Shown here piece by piece: positions 18,251 to 27,800 of a stretch of 64,000 bases of DNA (position 1 is the first letter of the stretch; each line of letters begins with the position of its first letter). Below the pieces are notes generated by a model. The model was not told where the DNA came from and made no database searches. It was given only the letters and a program-made list of their open reading frames with translations. Position numbers and translations under genes: made by a program. The stretch is from contig NZ_CDSE01000038.1 in NCBI RefSeq assembly GCF_001373415.1, positions 38,274 through 102,273 of the forward strand, in the 5' to 3' direction. Source of the DNA: Paenibacillus dakarensis. Its GTDB lineage: Bacteria > Bacillota > Bacilli > Paenibacillales > Paenibacillaceae.

Positions 18251-19444
18251 TCATTCTCCTTGATTGTATACTATGGGAAGCTCTTTCGAAATGGTCTCTT
18301 CCACCTCAAAAAGTACTTTCATATAAACTTTACCATTCTCTTTATTATCATGCAAAATTTTTTGGCTTACCAGCCTTGTTTCCGGGCCATATTTAGCCAA
18401 TATATCCCGAAAAGCCCGGTCTAAACCCTCTTTCCTGGCTTCCTCCTCTGTCACCGTTACTTTCGTTTCATTGACCTCCATCACCTTCTCCGTCATCCAG
18501 CCCATTGGAAGCGCCCGTGATCGCCAGGTCAACGGATCATATAGCGTCAATATCTCATGTTTCTCAAAAGGACTCTTGCCATATCCCCATAATTGAACAG
18601 CCCGGTCCCCGAAGACCAGATAGGATTTTTCATAAGTTCCTCCTGTATATACTTTCCTGGTCTTAACCAAAGGCACCTCGATCTGATATTCGTGCCATAC
18701 AAGCCCTTTTACTTTGCCTTTGGCAACGACCGATTTAGTGTTCTCTTCATCACCCAAAATTCCTGAAATCAAAACCTGGCCCTTTTTAACCCGATTATTA
18801 ATTTGAACTTTCGGTATGCCTTTCTCGGCATAGATTTGAGTGATTACCGCATCACTCGTGCTGACCAGATGGCGTGGACTAAGCAGTTCCGGTTTCTTTG
18901 GCACAGAAGCCTCTACAATGTGAATTCGAATCCTTGTACCGTTTCTCTCCACCCCAACCCAAGAGGTTCCAGGCAGCCGGACTGACAGATTCGTTGACAG
19001 CTTGTCCAGTGATTTAAGCCTGAATATCCATTGATAGGGATATATCCCTTCCTGTTTCGCCGCTTCAAGCACATCCTCGGATGCCAGCTTTTCATTCCCT
19101 TCTACACTTACATTCCAAACCATTGAGGACAAGACAAGCAATATTGCAAAAAACATCACAATCCCACCCACGAACACTTTCCGTTTCAGCAGACGTAAAA
19201 CTCGGAACGGGAATCCATAACGTTCCTGAATACGGGTTCTGCAGCCTGTCCGCTTTAACAAAGGGCGCAGCCCCTTGAAATCCTTTAGCAGCAGCTTGAA
19301 CTCTGCCGAGTCCGCCCCCGTTGGTTTTACCTCCCATACCGGGATTCCTGTTTCGACCAATGCATTGATGAATGCTTCTACATGCTCTCCCCGAACCGTA
19401 AGCTTTAAATAACCACGAATGGATATCATTGTCGGAATGTTCAA
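18251..19444 (-). CDS. yqfD: sporulation protein YqfD
   Basis: A 397-aa protein with a single membrane segment (about residues 93-110, VFVGGIVMFFAILLVLSSMVW) between a small N-terminal domain and a large C-terminal domain. YqfD is needed for sporulation in Bacilli, in the mother cell. It starts with TTG overlapping the yqfC stop as TTGA, with GGGGGAG five bases upstream. Confidence 0.93.
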   Translation of the reverse strand: MNIPTMISIRGYLKLTVRGEHVEAFINALVETGIPVWEVKPTGADSAEFKLLLKDFKGLRPLLKRTGCRTRIQERYGFPFRVLRLLKRKVFVGGIVMFFAILLVLSSMVWNVSVEGNEKLASEDVLEAAKQEGIYPYQWIFRLKSLDKLSTNLSVRLPGTSWVGVERNGTRIRIHIVEASVPKKPELLSPRHLVSTSDAVITQIYAEKGIPKVQINNRVKKGQVLISGILGDEENTKSVVAKGKVKGLVWHEYQIEVPLVKTRKVYTGGTYEKSYLVFGDRAVQLWGYGKSPFEKHEILTLYDPLTWRSRALPMGWMTEKVMEVNETKVTVTEEEARKEGLDRAFRDILAKYGPETRLVSQKILHDNKENGKVYMKVLFEVEETISKELPIVYNQGE

Positions 19445-19734
19445 GGCTTCTCCCCCGTTCCTATATACTCAATATGATGGATTATCCCTTCAATCGTTAC
19501 TTCACTGCTCTGAATTGCCCGAATGGAAAGGCCGGAACCGGATATTTCCATTGAACCCTGGGCAAGGGACAATATAAGCTTTTCCGCCGAAAAATGGCGG
19601 ACTCCCCGATGATTTTCAATATGAAGCTCCTTATTGCCAATCAGGGTCAACCGCGGCAAGTCAAACAGCAGGTCCTGCGGCAAATCAAGCATTTCTTGAG
19701 TCCATTTCTGCAGCTTGCGGCTGATGCGGGACAT
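19441..19734 (-). CDS. yqfC: sporulation protein YqfC
   Basis: A 97-aa YabP/YqfC-family protein with the typical LPQDLLFDLPRLTLIGNKEL opening and a repeated beta-strand pattern. It is the first gene of the yqfCD pair and is preceded by a sigma-E-like promoter. Confidence 0.93.
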   Translation of the reverse strand: MSRISRKLQKWTQEMLDLPQDLLFDLPRLTLIGNKELHIENHRGVRHFSAEKLILSLAQGSMEISGSGLSIRAIQSSEVTIEGIIHHIEYIGTGEKP

Positions 19735-19764
19735 ATGAAGGCCTTCCCCCTTCCTGTACTGTAC

Positions 19765-19793
19765 ACCTTATGAGCGAAAAGCCCTTTTTATGC
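19765..19793 (-). promoter_or_regulatory. candidate sigma-E promoter of yqfCD
   Basis: Minus strand GCATAAA (19787-19793), 14-nt spacer, CATAAGGT (19765-19772). This fits the mother-cell sigma-E pattern (KMATATT-N14-CATACAMT) at five of seven and five of eight positions. It lies about 30 bp upstream of yqfC, which is a sigma-E gene in B. subtilis. Confidence 0.55.
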
Positions 19794-19870
19794 AAGTAGT
19801 AAGGGGGCCTCCTTGCGTGCTTTTTTCTGTTCTGAGGCGCTACGGGTACGAATCATTCCTACTATCGCTG

Positions 19871-19922
19871 TTGTACTCCAATTTCCTGAATGGTTTTAGC
19901 AAGGATGGAAATTGGACTACAA
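19871..19922. repeat. 16-bp inverted repeat
   Basis: TTGTACTCCAATTTCC and GGAAATTGGACTACAA are reverse complements except at one base, separated by 20 nt. Confidence 0.85.
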
Positions 19923-19940
19923 AGCTTATGCTTCCGATGT

Positions 19941-19959
19941 AGCTTTCCTTTGGAAAGCT
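19941..19959. repeat. perfect short hairpin
   Basis: AGCTTTCC-TTT-GGAAAGCT; eight paired bases with a 3-nt loop. There is no U tract on either side, so it is not a standard terminator. Confidence 0.8.
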
Positions 19960-20102
19960 TTTAAGCGACCGCTGCCGCTTCTCCGGAACCGATTCGTCCC
20001 CTCGCACGCCCACAGTTTGCTGAAGAAAGCAAAATAGACCAAAAGCCAAAAATGACGGTGCAGAGAATGAATCCCCTGGCACCGCCTGCAATACTTGCAC
20101 AT

Positions 20103-20153
20103 AAAAAAACAAAGAGCCGAAGACATGAACTCTTGTAGAGTCCTTCTTCGGCC
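20103..20153 (-). terminator. intrinsic terminator of the nfeD-floA operon
   Basis: Minus strand GCCGAAGA (20145-20152), loop containing a nested ACTCTACAAGAGT hairpin, TCTTCGGC (20116-20123), then CTCTTTGTTTTTTT. Confidence 0.88.
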
Positions 20154-20176
20154 TTTTAGTATAAATGAAGCTGTGC

Positions 20177-20776
20177 TTATGACCTACGCCCCATAGGACG
20201 CTTGGAACGAGGAGGGCCTAAAATTTCAGACCAGATAATCCCGTTTACAGCCTGTTTTGCAAATTGCGATTGTTGTTTCTTGGTATTGCCATCGGTATCT
20301 GTAACCTCTAGAGTCGTTTCAGGTATGTGAGAGGTCATTCGGTCTAATTGCTTATGAATCAGATCAAGCTCAGCTTGCATATCCCGCTTGCGCTTCTCCA
20401 TACTGTCGCGCTCCTCATGAGGATCTTCCAGCTCGGAGTACATTTCAATGTGACCATCATGATCAAAAGAATTGTCTATCGTTCTCTCTTGTTCATAAGC
20501 ATACGGATCATCCACCCGTTCCAGCGAAAGGTCATTTGACGGTGTATCCATTGAAGCAGGTGCTCCTGGTCGGGACTGAACAGGGCGGAACTGCTGACCA
20601 GAGTGTTCCGACTTTACGGGCTTCGGTCCTTGTCTGGCCGGATCACCGCCGCCTCCAAATGTAGGCATCCGGTTCGGTTTATCCTCACTAGTACTTTTGC
20701 CCATTTTCCCCAAAAAGGAGAGGATGAAAAAAGCAATGACGGCCACGATGGAGATATTATCAAAAATCCATTGCAT
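20177..20776 (-). CDS. membrane-anchored protein of unknown function next to floA
   Basis: A 199-aa protein. Residues 1-22 form one membrane segment (IFDNISIVAVIAFFILSFLG). A Gly/Pro-rich and then acidic region follows (to about 120), then a predicted helical part around EKRKRDMQAELDLIHKQLDR. A conserved-looking C-terminal motif AVNGIIWSEILGPPRSKRP ends the protein. I do not recognise a named family. It lies 18 bp after floA and before the operon terminator, so it probably works with the flotillin. It occupies the position of the unnamed third gene (yqfB) of the B. subtilis operon but does not obviously resemble it. Confidence 0.8.
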   Translation of the reverse strand: MQWIFDNISIVAVIAFFILSFLGKMGKSTSEDKPNRMPTFGGGGDPARQGPKPVKSEHSGQQFRPVQSRPGAPASMDTPSNDLSLERVDDPYAYEQERTIDNSFDHDGHIEMYSELEDPHEERDSMEKRKRDMQAELDLIHKQLDRMTSHIPETTLEVTDTDGNTKKQQSQFAKQAVNGIIWSEILGPPRSKRPMGRRS

Positions 20777-20794
20777 CAGTGGCTCACCCCATCA

Positions 20795-21796
20795 TTATTT
20801 ATTATTTTTGGGAGCGTCAGGCCCATCTGTATTCTCGCCCATCTTGCCAAGCGATCCTCTCATCTGAGTATCCGCTTCGATATTCTTAATATTCATATAA
20901 TCCATCACACCAAGCTTACCATCTCTAAGCGCTTCTGCCATAGCCAAAGGCACTTGTGATTCGGATTCTACAACGCGTGCTCTCATTTCTACGACGCGTG
21001 CTTTCATCTCCTGTTCCTGTGCAACCGCCATTGCACGGCGCTCTTCCGCCTTCGCCTGTGCGATTCGCTTATCTGCTTCTGCTTGCTCTGTCTGCAGGTA
21101 AGCACCGATATTTTTACCTACATCCACATCCGCGATATCGATAGACAGAATTTCAAATGCCGTACCGGCATCCAAGCCTTTAGAAAGAACCGTTCTTGAG
21201 ATCAGATCCGGATTCTCCAGCACATCCTTATGTGAAGCAGCCGAACCGACGGTTGTAACAATCCCTTCTCCGACACGGGCGATGATCGTTTCTTCGCCTG
21301 CACCACCGACAAGGCGGTCAATATTAGCACGTACCGTAACACGAGCCTTAACCTTAACCTCAATACCGTCTTTCGCTACAGCAGCCACAACCGGCGTTTC
21401 AATAACGCGCGGGTTAACACTCATCTGTACAGCCTGAAGCACGTCTCGACCAGCCAGATCGATAGCAGCAGCCCGCTCAAATTCAAGCGGAATGTTTGCA
21501 CGCTGTGCTGCGATCAGTGCATTTACAACGCGGTCTACATTACCGCCAGCCAAATAGTGGCTTTCCAGCTGGTTAATATTCAAGCCTAGACCGGCCTTCG
21601 TTGCTTTAATCAACGGGTTTACGATACGGCTAGGTGTAACACGGCGCAGACGCATTGCTACAAGAGTTATTATACCGATGCGAACGCCGGATGCGAGTGC
21701 CGAAATCCAGAGCATTAACGGGAAGAAGCTAAAGAACACGCTCAGCACAATGATCGCAACAACTGCAATCAGTAGAACAGGAATTAATCCTTCCAT
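20795..21796 (-). CDS. floA: flotillin-like protein FloA
   Basis: Scaffold protein of bacterial membrane microdomains, about 333 aa. There is an N-terminal membrane hairpin ([22 protein letters not shown], trimmed), then an SPFH-like domain and a helical region rich in [24 protein letters not shown] 21796 is preferred; GGAGG lies 12 bases upstream. It follows nfeD in the same orientation. Confidence 0.95.
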   Translation of the reverse strand: MEGLIPVLLIAVVAIIVLSVFFSFFPLMLWISALASGVRIGIITLVAMRLRRVTPSRIVNPLIKATKAGLGLNINQLESHYLAGGNVDRVVNALIAAQRANIPLEFERAAAIDLAGRDVLQAVQMSVNPRVIETPVVAAVAKDGIEVKVKARVTVRANIDRLVGGAGEETIIARVGEGIVTTVGSAASHKDVLENPDLISRTVLSKGLDAGTAFEILSIDIADVDVGKNIGAYLQTEQAEADKRIAQAKAEERRAMAVAQEQEMKARVVEMRARVVESESQVPLAMAEALRDGKLGVMDYMNIKNIEADTQMRGSLGKMGENTDGPDAPKNNK

Positions 21797-21876
21797 CTTA
21801 TTAATCATCCTCCATATCATTTTTTCTTATATTTATCTTACCAGAGAAAGCAAGTTAATCAACATCCGGACCGCAT

Positions 21877-23241
21877 TTACGCTTCAATCTCCTCGACCAC
21901 AATCCGGGTTCCATCCGTTTTTAATACACGTATAGCACGGCCTGATTCTATAAAGCCTCCTACCGTTACCACATCTAACCGGCGGCCATCAAATTCTGCC
22001 GTTCCCGATGGACGTAAAGGAGTAATACTTCTGCCCACGAGGCCGATCATAATGTCACGATCCTCAGTCGGGATATACCCTTTTTCTTTAGTGAGGCTGT
22101 CCTGTAAAACGAACTTGTTCCATATTCCACGTTCCCTAAACACAATAGCAACAACGACGATAGCAGCCAACGCGCAAGCAGCCGCTATTCCGAGGGACAG
22201 TGCCACATGCGATGTACTGTAAGCTGCGCGGACTACGCCCACAATCAAGCTTGCAGAACCTACAATTCCTAGAATTCCGAAGCTCGGTACAAACAGCTCC
22301 ATCAGCAGCATGGCAATACCGATGATGAACAGCATCCATGTCTCAGACCCTGCAAATCCGGCAACAGAATTACCGAAGAAATATAAGATGAAAGCGGCGG
22401 TTCCAAGTATGCCGGGAACTCCAAACCCCGGAACGATCACCTCTATTATGACCCCTGCAATACCAATAAAGAGCAGCAGTGTCATCACACCAGGACTCGT
22501 CAAAAATGTTGCCAATTTCTCTGAGAAGGTAAGCTCCATACGAAACACATCATCCGTCGAATATCCCATCCATTCAATGGCTTCATTCGTGCTGTCCGCC
22601 ATCTTATCCGCATATCCAACCTTTAAAGCTTCATCTGGTGTTAAGGCGATGATCTCGCCAGGTTCTTTAGTTTTTCCGATCTCGGGCATTTCCACCTTCA
22701 TATTAAGGTCTGCCATGCCTTGAGCAATTTCCTTCGGGCGTCCATTTGCTTCAGCAGCACTTGCCATCTTGCTCTTCCACCAGGCGATCAGCTTGGGATC
22801 TTCTACTGGATTACCCATACTGTCCACCATGGATGCGGCGCCAATCATACTTCCCTTTGCCATTACAATCTTGTCTGCATTCAGTGCAATAAAGCTTCCT
22901 GCCGATGCGGCATCCCCACGGATAAACGCAACCGTAGGAATTTTAGTACCCTTGATCAGGTTCCCGATTTTTTCAGCCTGATCCACCCGGCCTCCCGGTG
23001 TATTAATCTCCAGCACGATTAAACCAGCTTCCATCTTCTCTGCTTCTTTAAAACCGCGTTCCATAAAGCTGGTCAATCCACGCTCGATCTGATGTTCTAC
23101 TGGTATGACATACACTGAGCCGCTATTAGCTGCCACAGCTTTATTCATCGGGCTTAAGCACATCCCAGCAGATATCAGAATAAGTGCAAGTACTCCTATA
23201 ATAGTCCCAATTCGTCTTACCCATGAGCCTTTAAATTTCAT
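21877..23241 (-). CDS. NfeD-type membrane-bound ClpP-class serine protease (long form)
   Basis: A 454-aa protein. The signal/membrane segment is at residues 12-35. A ClpP/SppA-like domain has the nucleophile region GDAASAGSFIALNADKI and the downstream KGSMIGAAS. Next are about four to five membrane helices (residues 225-360), and last a C-terminal OB-fold domain (LVGRSITPLRPSGTAEFDG). NfeD1b proteins are normally co-encoded with flotillins, as here. AAAGGAGGGGG supports ATG 23241. Confidence 0.93.
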   Translation of the reverse strand: MKFKGSWVRRIGTIIGVLALILISAGMCLSPMNKAVAANSGSVYVIPVEHQIERGLTSFMERGFKEAEKMEAGLIVLEINTPGGRVDQAEKIGNLIKGTKIPTVAFIRGDAASAGSFIALNADKIVMAKGSMIGAASMVDSMGNPVEDPKLIAWWKSKMASAAEANGRPKEIAQGMADLNMKVEMPEIGKTKEPGEIIALTPDEALKVGYADKMADSTNEAIEWMGYSTDDVFRMELTFSEKLATFLTSPGVMTLLLFIGIAGVIIEVIVPGFGVPGILGTAAFILYFFGNSVAGFAGSETWMLFIIGIAMLLMELFVPSFGILGIVGSASLIVGVVRAAYSTSHVALSLGIAAACALAAIVVVAIVFRERGIWNKFVLQDSLTKEKGYIPTEDRDIMIGLVGRSITPLRPSGTAEFDGRRLDVVTVGGFIESGRAIRVLKTDGTRIVVEEIEA

Positions 23242-23356
23242 TTATCCCCCTCCTTTACGACATGGTACATCAGCAAAACACTTACCCGTCATTATAAACG
23301 ATGCGTACTGCCATTAGAATAACTTATGTAGAGCCTTATGATCATATAGTATTTAT

Positions 23357-23382
23357 TACGATTAACTTTATAAAACGTTTCA
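23357..23382 (-). promoter_or_regulatory. sigma-W-type ECF promoter of nfeD-floA
   Basis: Minus strand TGAAAC (23377-23382), exactly 16 nt, CGTA (23357-23360). This is the full B. subtilis sigma-W consensus, 116 nt before the nfeD start. The orthologous yqeZ-yqfAB operon of B. subtilis is a sigma-W target. A second, sigma-A-like TATAAT lies nearer the gene. Confidence 0.82.
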
Positions 23383-23410
23383 AAAAAATACGTCCTATGC
23401 CGGGTATAAA

Positions 23411-23447
23411 TGAAAAAACACCCCTTGATTTAATCAAGGAGTGTTTC
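23411..23447 (-). terminator. intrinsic terminator after yqeY
   Basis: Minus strand AAACACTCCTTGATT pairs with AATCAAGGGGTGTTT and is followed by TTT; the stem is long with one G-T pair. Confidence 0.9.
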
Positions 23448-23457
23448 GCTTATGTTG

Positions 23458-23898
23458 TTACAGAAATTGTTGAACAACTTGGTTGACAAGCTTTCCATCT
23501 GCACGCCCTTTTACTTTCGGCATGAGAGCACTCATTACTTTACCCATCTCGGCTTTTGAAGAAGCACCGGTTTCCTGGATGGTCTGCTGTACAATGACTT
23601 TAATTTCTTCTTCAGAAAGCTGTTCTGGAAGGTAGGCGCTAAGTATTTCAATTTCTGCTTTAGCATCTGCGGCAAGATCTTCACGACCTGCTTTTTCAAA
23701 TTCTTGGAGGGCATCTTTGCGCTGTTTGATTTCACGACCAATAATATCAAGCACTTCGTTGTCATCCAAACTTCTTTTCAAATCTATTTCAAGATTTTTA
23801 ATCGTCGAACGAACCATTCGAATAGTGGAGAGTTTGAACTTGTCCTTACTCTTCATCGCTTGCTTCATATCTTCGTTCAATCGTTCGCTAAGATTCAT
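23458..23898 (-). CDS. yqeY: GatB/YqeY domain-containing protein
   Basis: A 146-aa protein matching the YqeY family, which is related to the tRNA-binding tail of GatB (LNEDMKQAMKSKDKFKLSTI near the start, SAYLPEQLSEEEI in the middle). It may act on tRNA-dependent amidation or tRNA binding; function is unproven. AGGAGGAAATG lies upstream. It is co-transcribed with rpsU. Confidence 0.95.
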   Translation of the reverse strand: MNLSERLNEDMKQAMKSKDKFKLSTIRMVRSTIKNLEIDLKRSLDDNEVLDIIGREIKQRKDALQEFEKAGREDLAADAKAEIEILSAYLPEQLSEEEIKVIVQQTIQETGASSKAEMGKVMSALMPKVKGRADGKLVNQVVQQFL

Positions 23899-23914
23899 GC
23901 TAGTTCATTTCCTC

Positions 23915-24088
23915 CTAAAACTTTCTCTTACGAGCAGCCTCGGACTTTTTCTTGCGCTTTACGCTTGGCTTTTCATAATGCTTACGTTTCTTCACCTCTG
24001 CCAAGACGCCATCTTTAGCAATGGAACGTTTGAAGCGACGAAGTGCAGCATCAATTGTCTCGTTTTTGCGAACTTTCGTTTCAGACAC
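23915..24088 (-). CDS. rpsU: 30S ribosomal protein S21
   Basis: Small-subunit protein of 57 aa: [18 protein letters not shown], then the basic tail [14 protein letters not shown]. The start is GTG 24088 with GGAGGGAGGG seven bases upstream; the longer frame to 24142 runs into the promoter's -10 region. It is followed by yqeY at 16 bp. Confidence 0.97.
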   Translation of the reverse strand: MSETKVRKNETIDAALRRFKRSIAKDGVLAEVKKRKHYEKPSVKRKKKSEAARKRKF

Positions 24089-24147
24089 CAGTTTTCCCTC
24101 CCTCCGACCAGACCGTCCAAGAGCAATAACACGGTTCATCATTCTTC

Positions 24148-24177
24148 ATTATAGGGCAAACAGAAATATGGTGTCAA
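24148..24177 (-). promoter_or_regulatory. strong sigma-A promoter of rpsU-yqeY
   Basis: Minus strand TTGACA (24172-24177), 18-nt spacer, TATAAT (24148-24153): both boxes perfect. Confidence 0.92.
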
Positions 24178-24223
24178 CCTTGAGTGTGTTTTTTTGAACT
24201 TATTAACAGGCTTGCTTCAAAAC

Positions 24224-24586
24224 TCATGAAGAGTGGGAGGATGAGATGCCAGTCAGGGCACCCAGACGTGCGCCTCCAAGCAGATGATAATGCAAATGAT
24301 GAACGGTTTGTTCTCCATCACGGCCGCAGTTATTAATAAGGCGATAACCGCTATCTGCAATACCCAGTTCAGCCGCAGCTTCTTGTGCAGCCTTATGAAT
24401 CTCTCCAACCAGTTCAAGATCCGTTCCTTGGACTTCGTTCATTGAAGCAATATGCTTCTTCGGAATGATAAGAACATGCACCGGGGCAGCAGGCTGAATA
24501 TCATGAAACACAAGTACCTGATCATTCTCGAGCACTTTTTTGGAAGGAATATCTCCATTCGCAATTTTACAAAACAAGCAATCCAT
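24224..24586 (-). CDS. histidine triad (HIT) nucleotide-binding protein
   Basis: About 120 aa. The HIT motif HHLHYHLLGG is near the C-terminus and the family N-terminus DCLFCKIANGDIPS carries a possible zinc pair. HinT-type enzymes hydrolyse AMP-lysine-like phosphoramidates. ATG 24586 is favoured over 24589 by the spacing to GGAGG. It lies upstream of rpsU as a separate gene. Confidence 0.94.
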   Translation of the reverse strand: MDCLFCKIANGDIPSKKVLENDQVLVFHDIQPAAPVHVLIIPKKHIASMNEVQGTDLELVGEIHKAAQEAAAELGIADSGYRLINNCGRDGEQTVHHLHYHLLGGARLGALTGISSSHSS

Positions 24587-24663
24587 CATATTACCTCCTC
24601 AAATCTCAGATCATTTAACTTGCTCCCATCATACAAGAAAAACGGCAAACCCGTCCAATTGGC

Positions 24664-24784
24664 AAAAAAAAAAAAAAAAAAAAAATAGAAGCACCCGGGT
24701 CAGCTGGAACTCAGCTGTCCAGCAAGCGGAAGTATGATACAAGAGCAATACTGCTCTCTGCCATACTTCCGCCGGGGTACTTCT
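24664..24784 (-). terminator. branched intrinsic terminator with 22-nt U tract after sbcC
   Basis: On the minus strand the outer stem AGAAGTACCCCGG (24772-24784) pairs with CCGGGTGCTTCT (24687-24698). It encloses stem CGGAAGTATG/CATACTTCCG (24762-24771 with 24727-24736), itself capped by AGAGCAGTATTGCTCT, and a second hairpin CAGCTGAGTTCCAGCTG (24701-24717). A run of 22 T follows (A run at 24664-24685 on the plus strand). Confidence 0.8.
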
Positions 24785-24863
24785 ACTAAGAATGTCGGCT
24801 TAACTGTATTATAACAGCCGCATGTAACTGTATCTGTGAAAAATGTCACGCTGCAAATGCAGA

Positions 24864-27800
24864 CTATAGGGTTTCCAAAATGATCTGTGAGCCGCCACCA
24901 GCTTGTCCTGCCGGCTGTACAACCAGCTTGCGTGCTAGACGCGCCCTGAGTTCAGGTACGTGGCTGATAATGCCTACAGTAAGTTGATCGTTATGCAATT
25001 TTTCAAGTGAAGTAATTACGGTATCAAGCAGCTCCGGATCCAATGTGCCGAAACCTTCGTCCAGGAAGAAGAACTCGAGCGGATATTGTCCTCTCAGCTG
25101 GATCTGGGCAGATAACGCCAGCGCCAAGGATAGGGAGGTAAGAAAGGTTTCTCCACCGGACAGGGTTGAAACAGGTCTGCGAACACCTCCGTTGGCATCA
25201 TCCCGAATGACGAATCCGCCGCCGGAATCCACTTCCAAAGAGTAGCGCTGTTTCGTAAGAAATCTCAGCCGCTGTGATGCCGATTGGCTAACCTGCATCA
25301 GCTGTTCTTCAGCAATGTACTCTACAAATGCATTTCCTCGCAGACAGGACTGTAATTTAGTCAATCGCTCTCCTTCTGTAACATGCGTCAAGCGTTTCTC
25401 TTCCAGCTCCATAAATCGAACATGACGCTTCCGCAGGTCTTCCAGATCGCGTTCAGCACGAGCCTTAAACTGAATTGCCGATTCATCTGCCTGACGATAT
25501 TGATCAAGCATCTCCTTGCATTTCTGCCATTCTTGTTCATTGAATTTTCCACCATTCAGCTTTAATTCAACATCCTTCAGTCGTAAAGAGCACTCACGCT
25601 GTCCTTCACGATGAGCCTGGACTTGATTGGTGTATACTTCCGACTCTTCCGGGGTAATAAAAGCTTCTATAACCCCTTCTTCTGATGCAAAAGGAGATTC
25701 TCTTAATTGCTTCAGCCAGCGTTCTTCAGCAGCCTTGGCATGACCTGCCGCAGAATCGGCAGCCTGCTTGGCGATAGCCGCTTCCTTAATCGCTTGCTGC
25801 TTCGCTTCTTCAGCTTTACGCCGTTCTTCACGTGAGCGCTCAGCAGTCGATTTAATTGCCATAAGCCGCTGCCTGCATTCCTGCAGCAACTCCTCCGCCG
25901 AACGATCTCCGATCCACGCATGAAGCCTTTCCTCTTTCTCCTGCAGCAATTCCTGTTTTCCAAGATGCTGAGCATCCCATTGAATCAGCTGCTTCTCCAG
26001 TTCCCGAGCCTGGTTCTCAAAGCTTGATACATTCTTCTTCTTCTCTTCCAGAAAAGGAACACTGCGTTCGAGCCCATCTTTCACCGTTTCCGCCTTAGCA
26101 TCACGTTCTTGCATTTCCTTAAAACGAAGCTCAATGTCCTGTAAGCCAAAGCCCAGATTGCTTTCTTCCCAACTCTGCTTCAGTACTCGGACATTCTCCT
26201 TCACAACAGCTAGTTTGTTTCCAAGCTGCTCGGCATAAGCCCGGGCATTTTCAGAAGAAGCTGTTCGCTTAGCCAATTCCTGCTGTATCGATGAAAGTCT
26301 TTGTTGTAACATAGCTTCCTTTTCTCGGCATTGAAGGAGAGCTGCGGCCTGATTAATCTGAATCGTACTTAGTGAAGATACGAATTCCTTCAGCTTTTCA
26401 AGCTTCGTTTCGGGAAGATCAGAGTAGAGTTCGTTGAGAAGGCCAGCCGCTGCTTCAGCATTGACATTTGAGAAAGAGTTATCTTGAGTATCGACAGGAC
26501 TAGTATCGAGCTGTTCTCTCACGGTGCCATGAATTGATAATGAAGAAATCTCGTTCAACTGCTGGCGCAAAAGTAAACGAAGCTCTTGTAATTCTTCCTG
26601 TCCCTGTCTGAAACGCTCCAGCTGTTTCTTCGCTGACTCCGAAGAAATTGTCTCGGACTGAGCAGGCGAAGGGTGATGCACACTTCCACAGACAGGACAT
26701 GCCTCACCATCACGAAGCTCGTCTGCCAATGAAATGGATAAAGCGTGCAGCTGCTGCTCCCGCAAAGATTCGTTCATAGCATTCAATATTGAGGCAGCCT
26801 GAACAGCTCCCTCATCTGCGAACTTCACTGCTTCAGAAGCTGAATGTCTAAACCTTTCAACCTCATGGGCCAGCTTTGCCAGTTCCTGCTGGGCTTCTTT
26901 TTCAATATTTAGAGTCTCTGTCAGTTCGGCCTCCGCCTTTTGCTGTTTTACGAGCTGGTCTTTGCATTCGACCTCGGCTTTCGCCGCCTGTTCTTCAGCC
27001 AAAAGGACAGATTGCCGCTTATGCATTGCATCATGCAGCAATTGACGATCCTGTGCCCGTGTCTCAAGCTGCTTCAAGGACTGCTGCAGCTCTTCCTGGC
27101 GTTTTTGTCCTCTATCCAGCAACTCTTGTTCCTTTTGTAGCTTCCCATTCAACTCACCAAGCGATTTTCTGGCACTCGTACGCTGTTCATCCAGCGAGGC
27201 AAGTTCACGGCGAAGGACATCACGTTCCCGCTGCAGTACGACGGCCTGTTCCAATTGTTCCGTCCTTTGCAGCAGCTTAGGCTCTTCAGCTGATAATGCT
27301 GCCTGGGCCGTATCATCCGCCTTGCAAGCATCTTCAGCTGTCTTTTCCAACTGATTCGATTGATTGGATAATTGTTCAGCCTTGTCTGATAACTGCATTT
27401 GAGTTTTCACGGATTCCCGAAGAGAGTCCAGAACCGGAACAAGCAGCTTGGCTGCTGCACCAAGTTCCAGCTTCCGCTCATAATTCTGTATCTCTTCCTC
27501 TCTTGAGGATAAATCCTCCAGCTTGCTTCGCAGCTGCCGCTGTTCTAAATCAAGCTCACGGATCTTGCTCATGGCTTCACTGCGTTCGGCAGCAGCCTGC
27601 AAGTTTCGTCTGGATTGCTCAGCATGTGCTGCCGCTTCCAGCAAGGTCTTCTCAGCTCCATCTACGGCTTCCCTGCCGGCATTGCCAAGACCTTGCTGTT
27701 CAGCCTCAACCGATTTTAAAGCTCCCTCATTATCCTTCACTCTGCGGCTCAATTTTAACGCAAGCTGATCACCATAACGCTCAAGATGAAACAGACGCTG

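Larger units (their letters stand above)
19735..20176. other. 442-bp non-coding region rich in inverted repeats
   Basis: Besides the yqfC promoter and the floA-operon terminator it holds a 16-bp inverted repeat (19871-19886 / 19907-19922, one mismatch, 20-nt loop) and a short hairpin (19941-19959). GC-richer runs CGACCGCTGCCGCTTCTCCGG and CGATTCGTCCCCTCGCACGCC (trimmed here) surround these. Two overlapping minus frames (19840-20112, 19926-20126) have no ribosome site and no family-like features. Confidence 0.6.

Noticed and set aside
19840..20126. Two overlapping minus-strand frames in the structured intergenic region
   Set aside because: No ribosome sites, Cys/Phe-rich low-quality composition, and the underlying DNA is mostly inverted repeats.
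24664..24685. 22-base A run as a sequencing artefact
   Set aside because: It follows directly on a strong stem in the orientation of the sbcC transcript and so makes sense as a U tract; the exact length should still be treated with caution.
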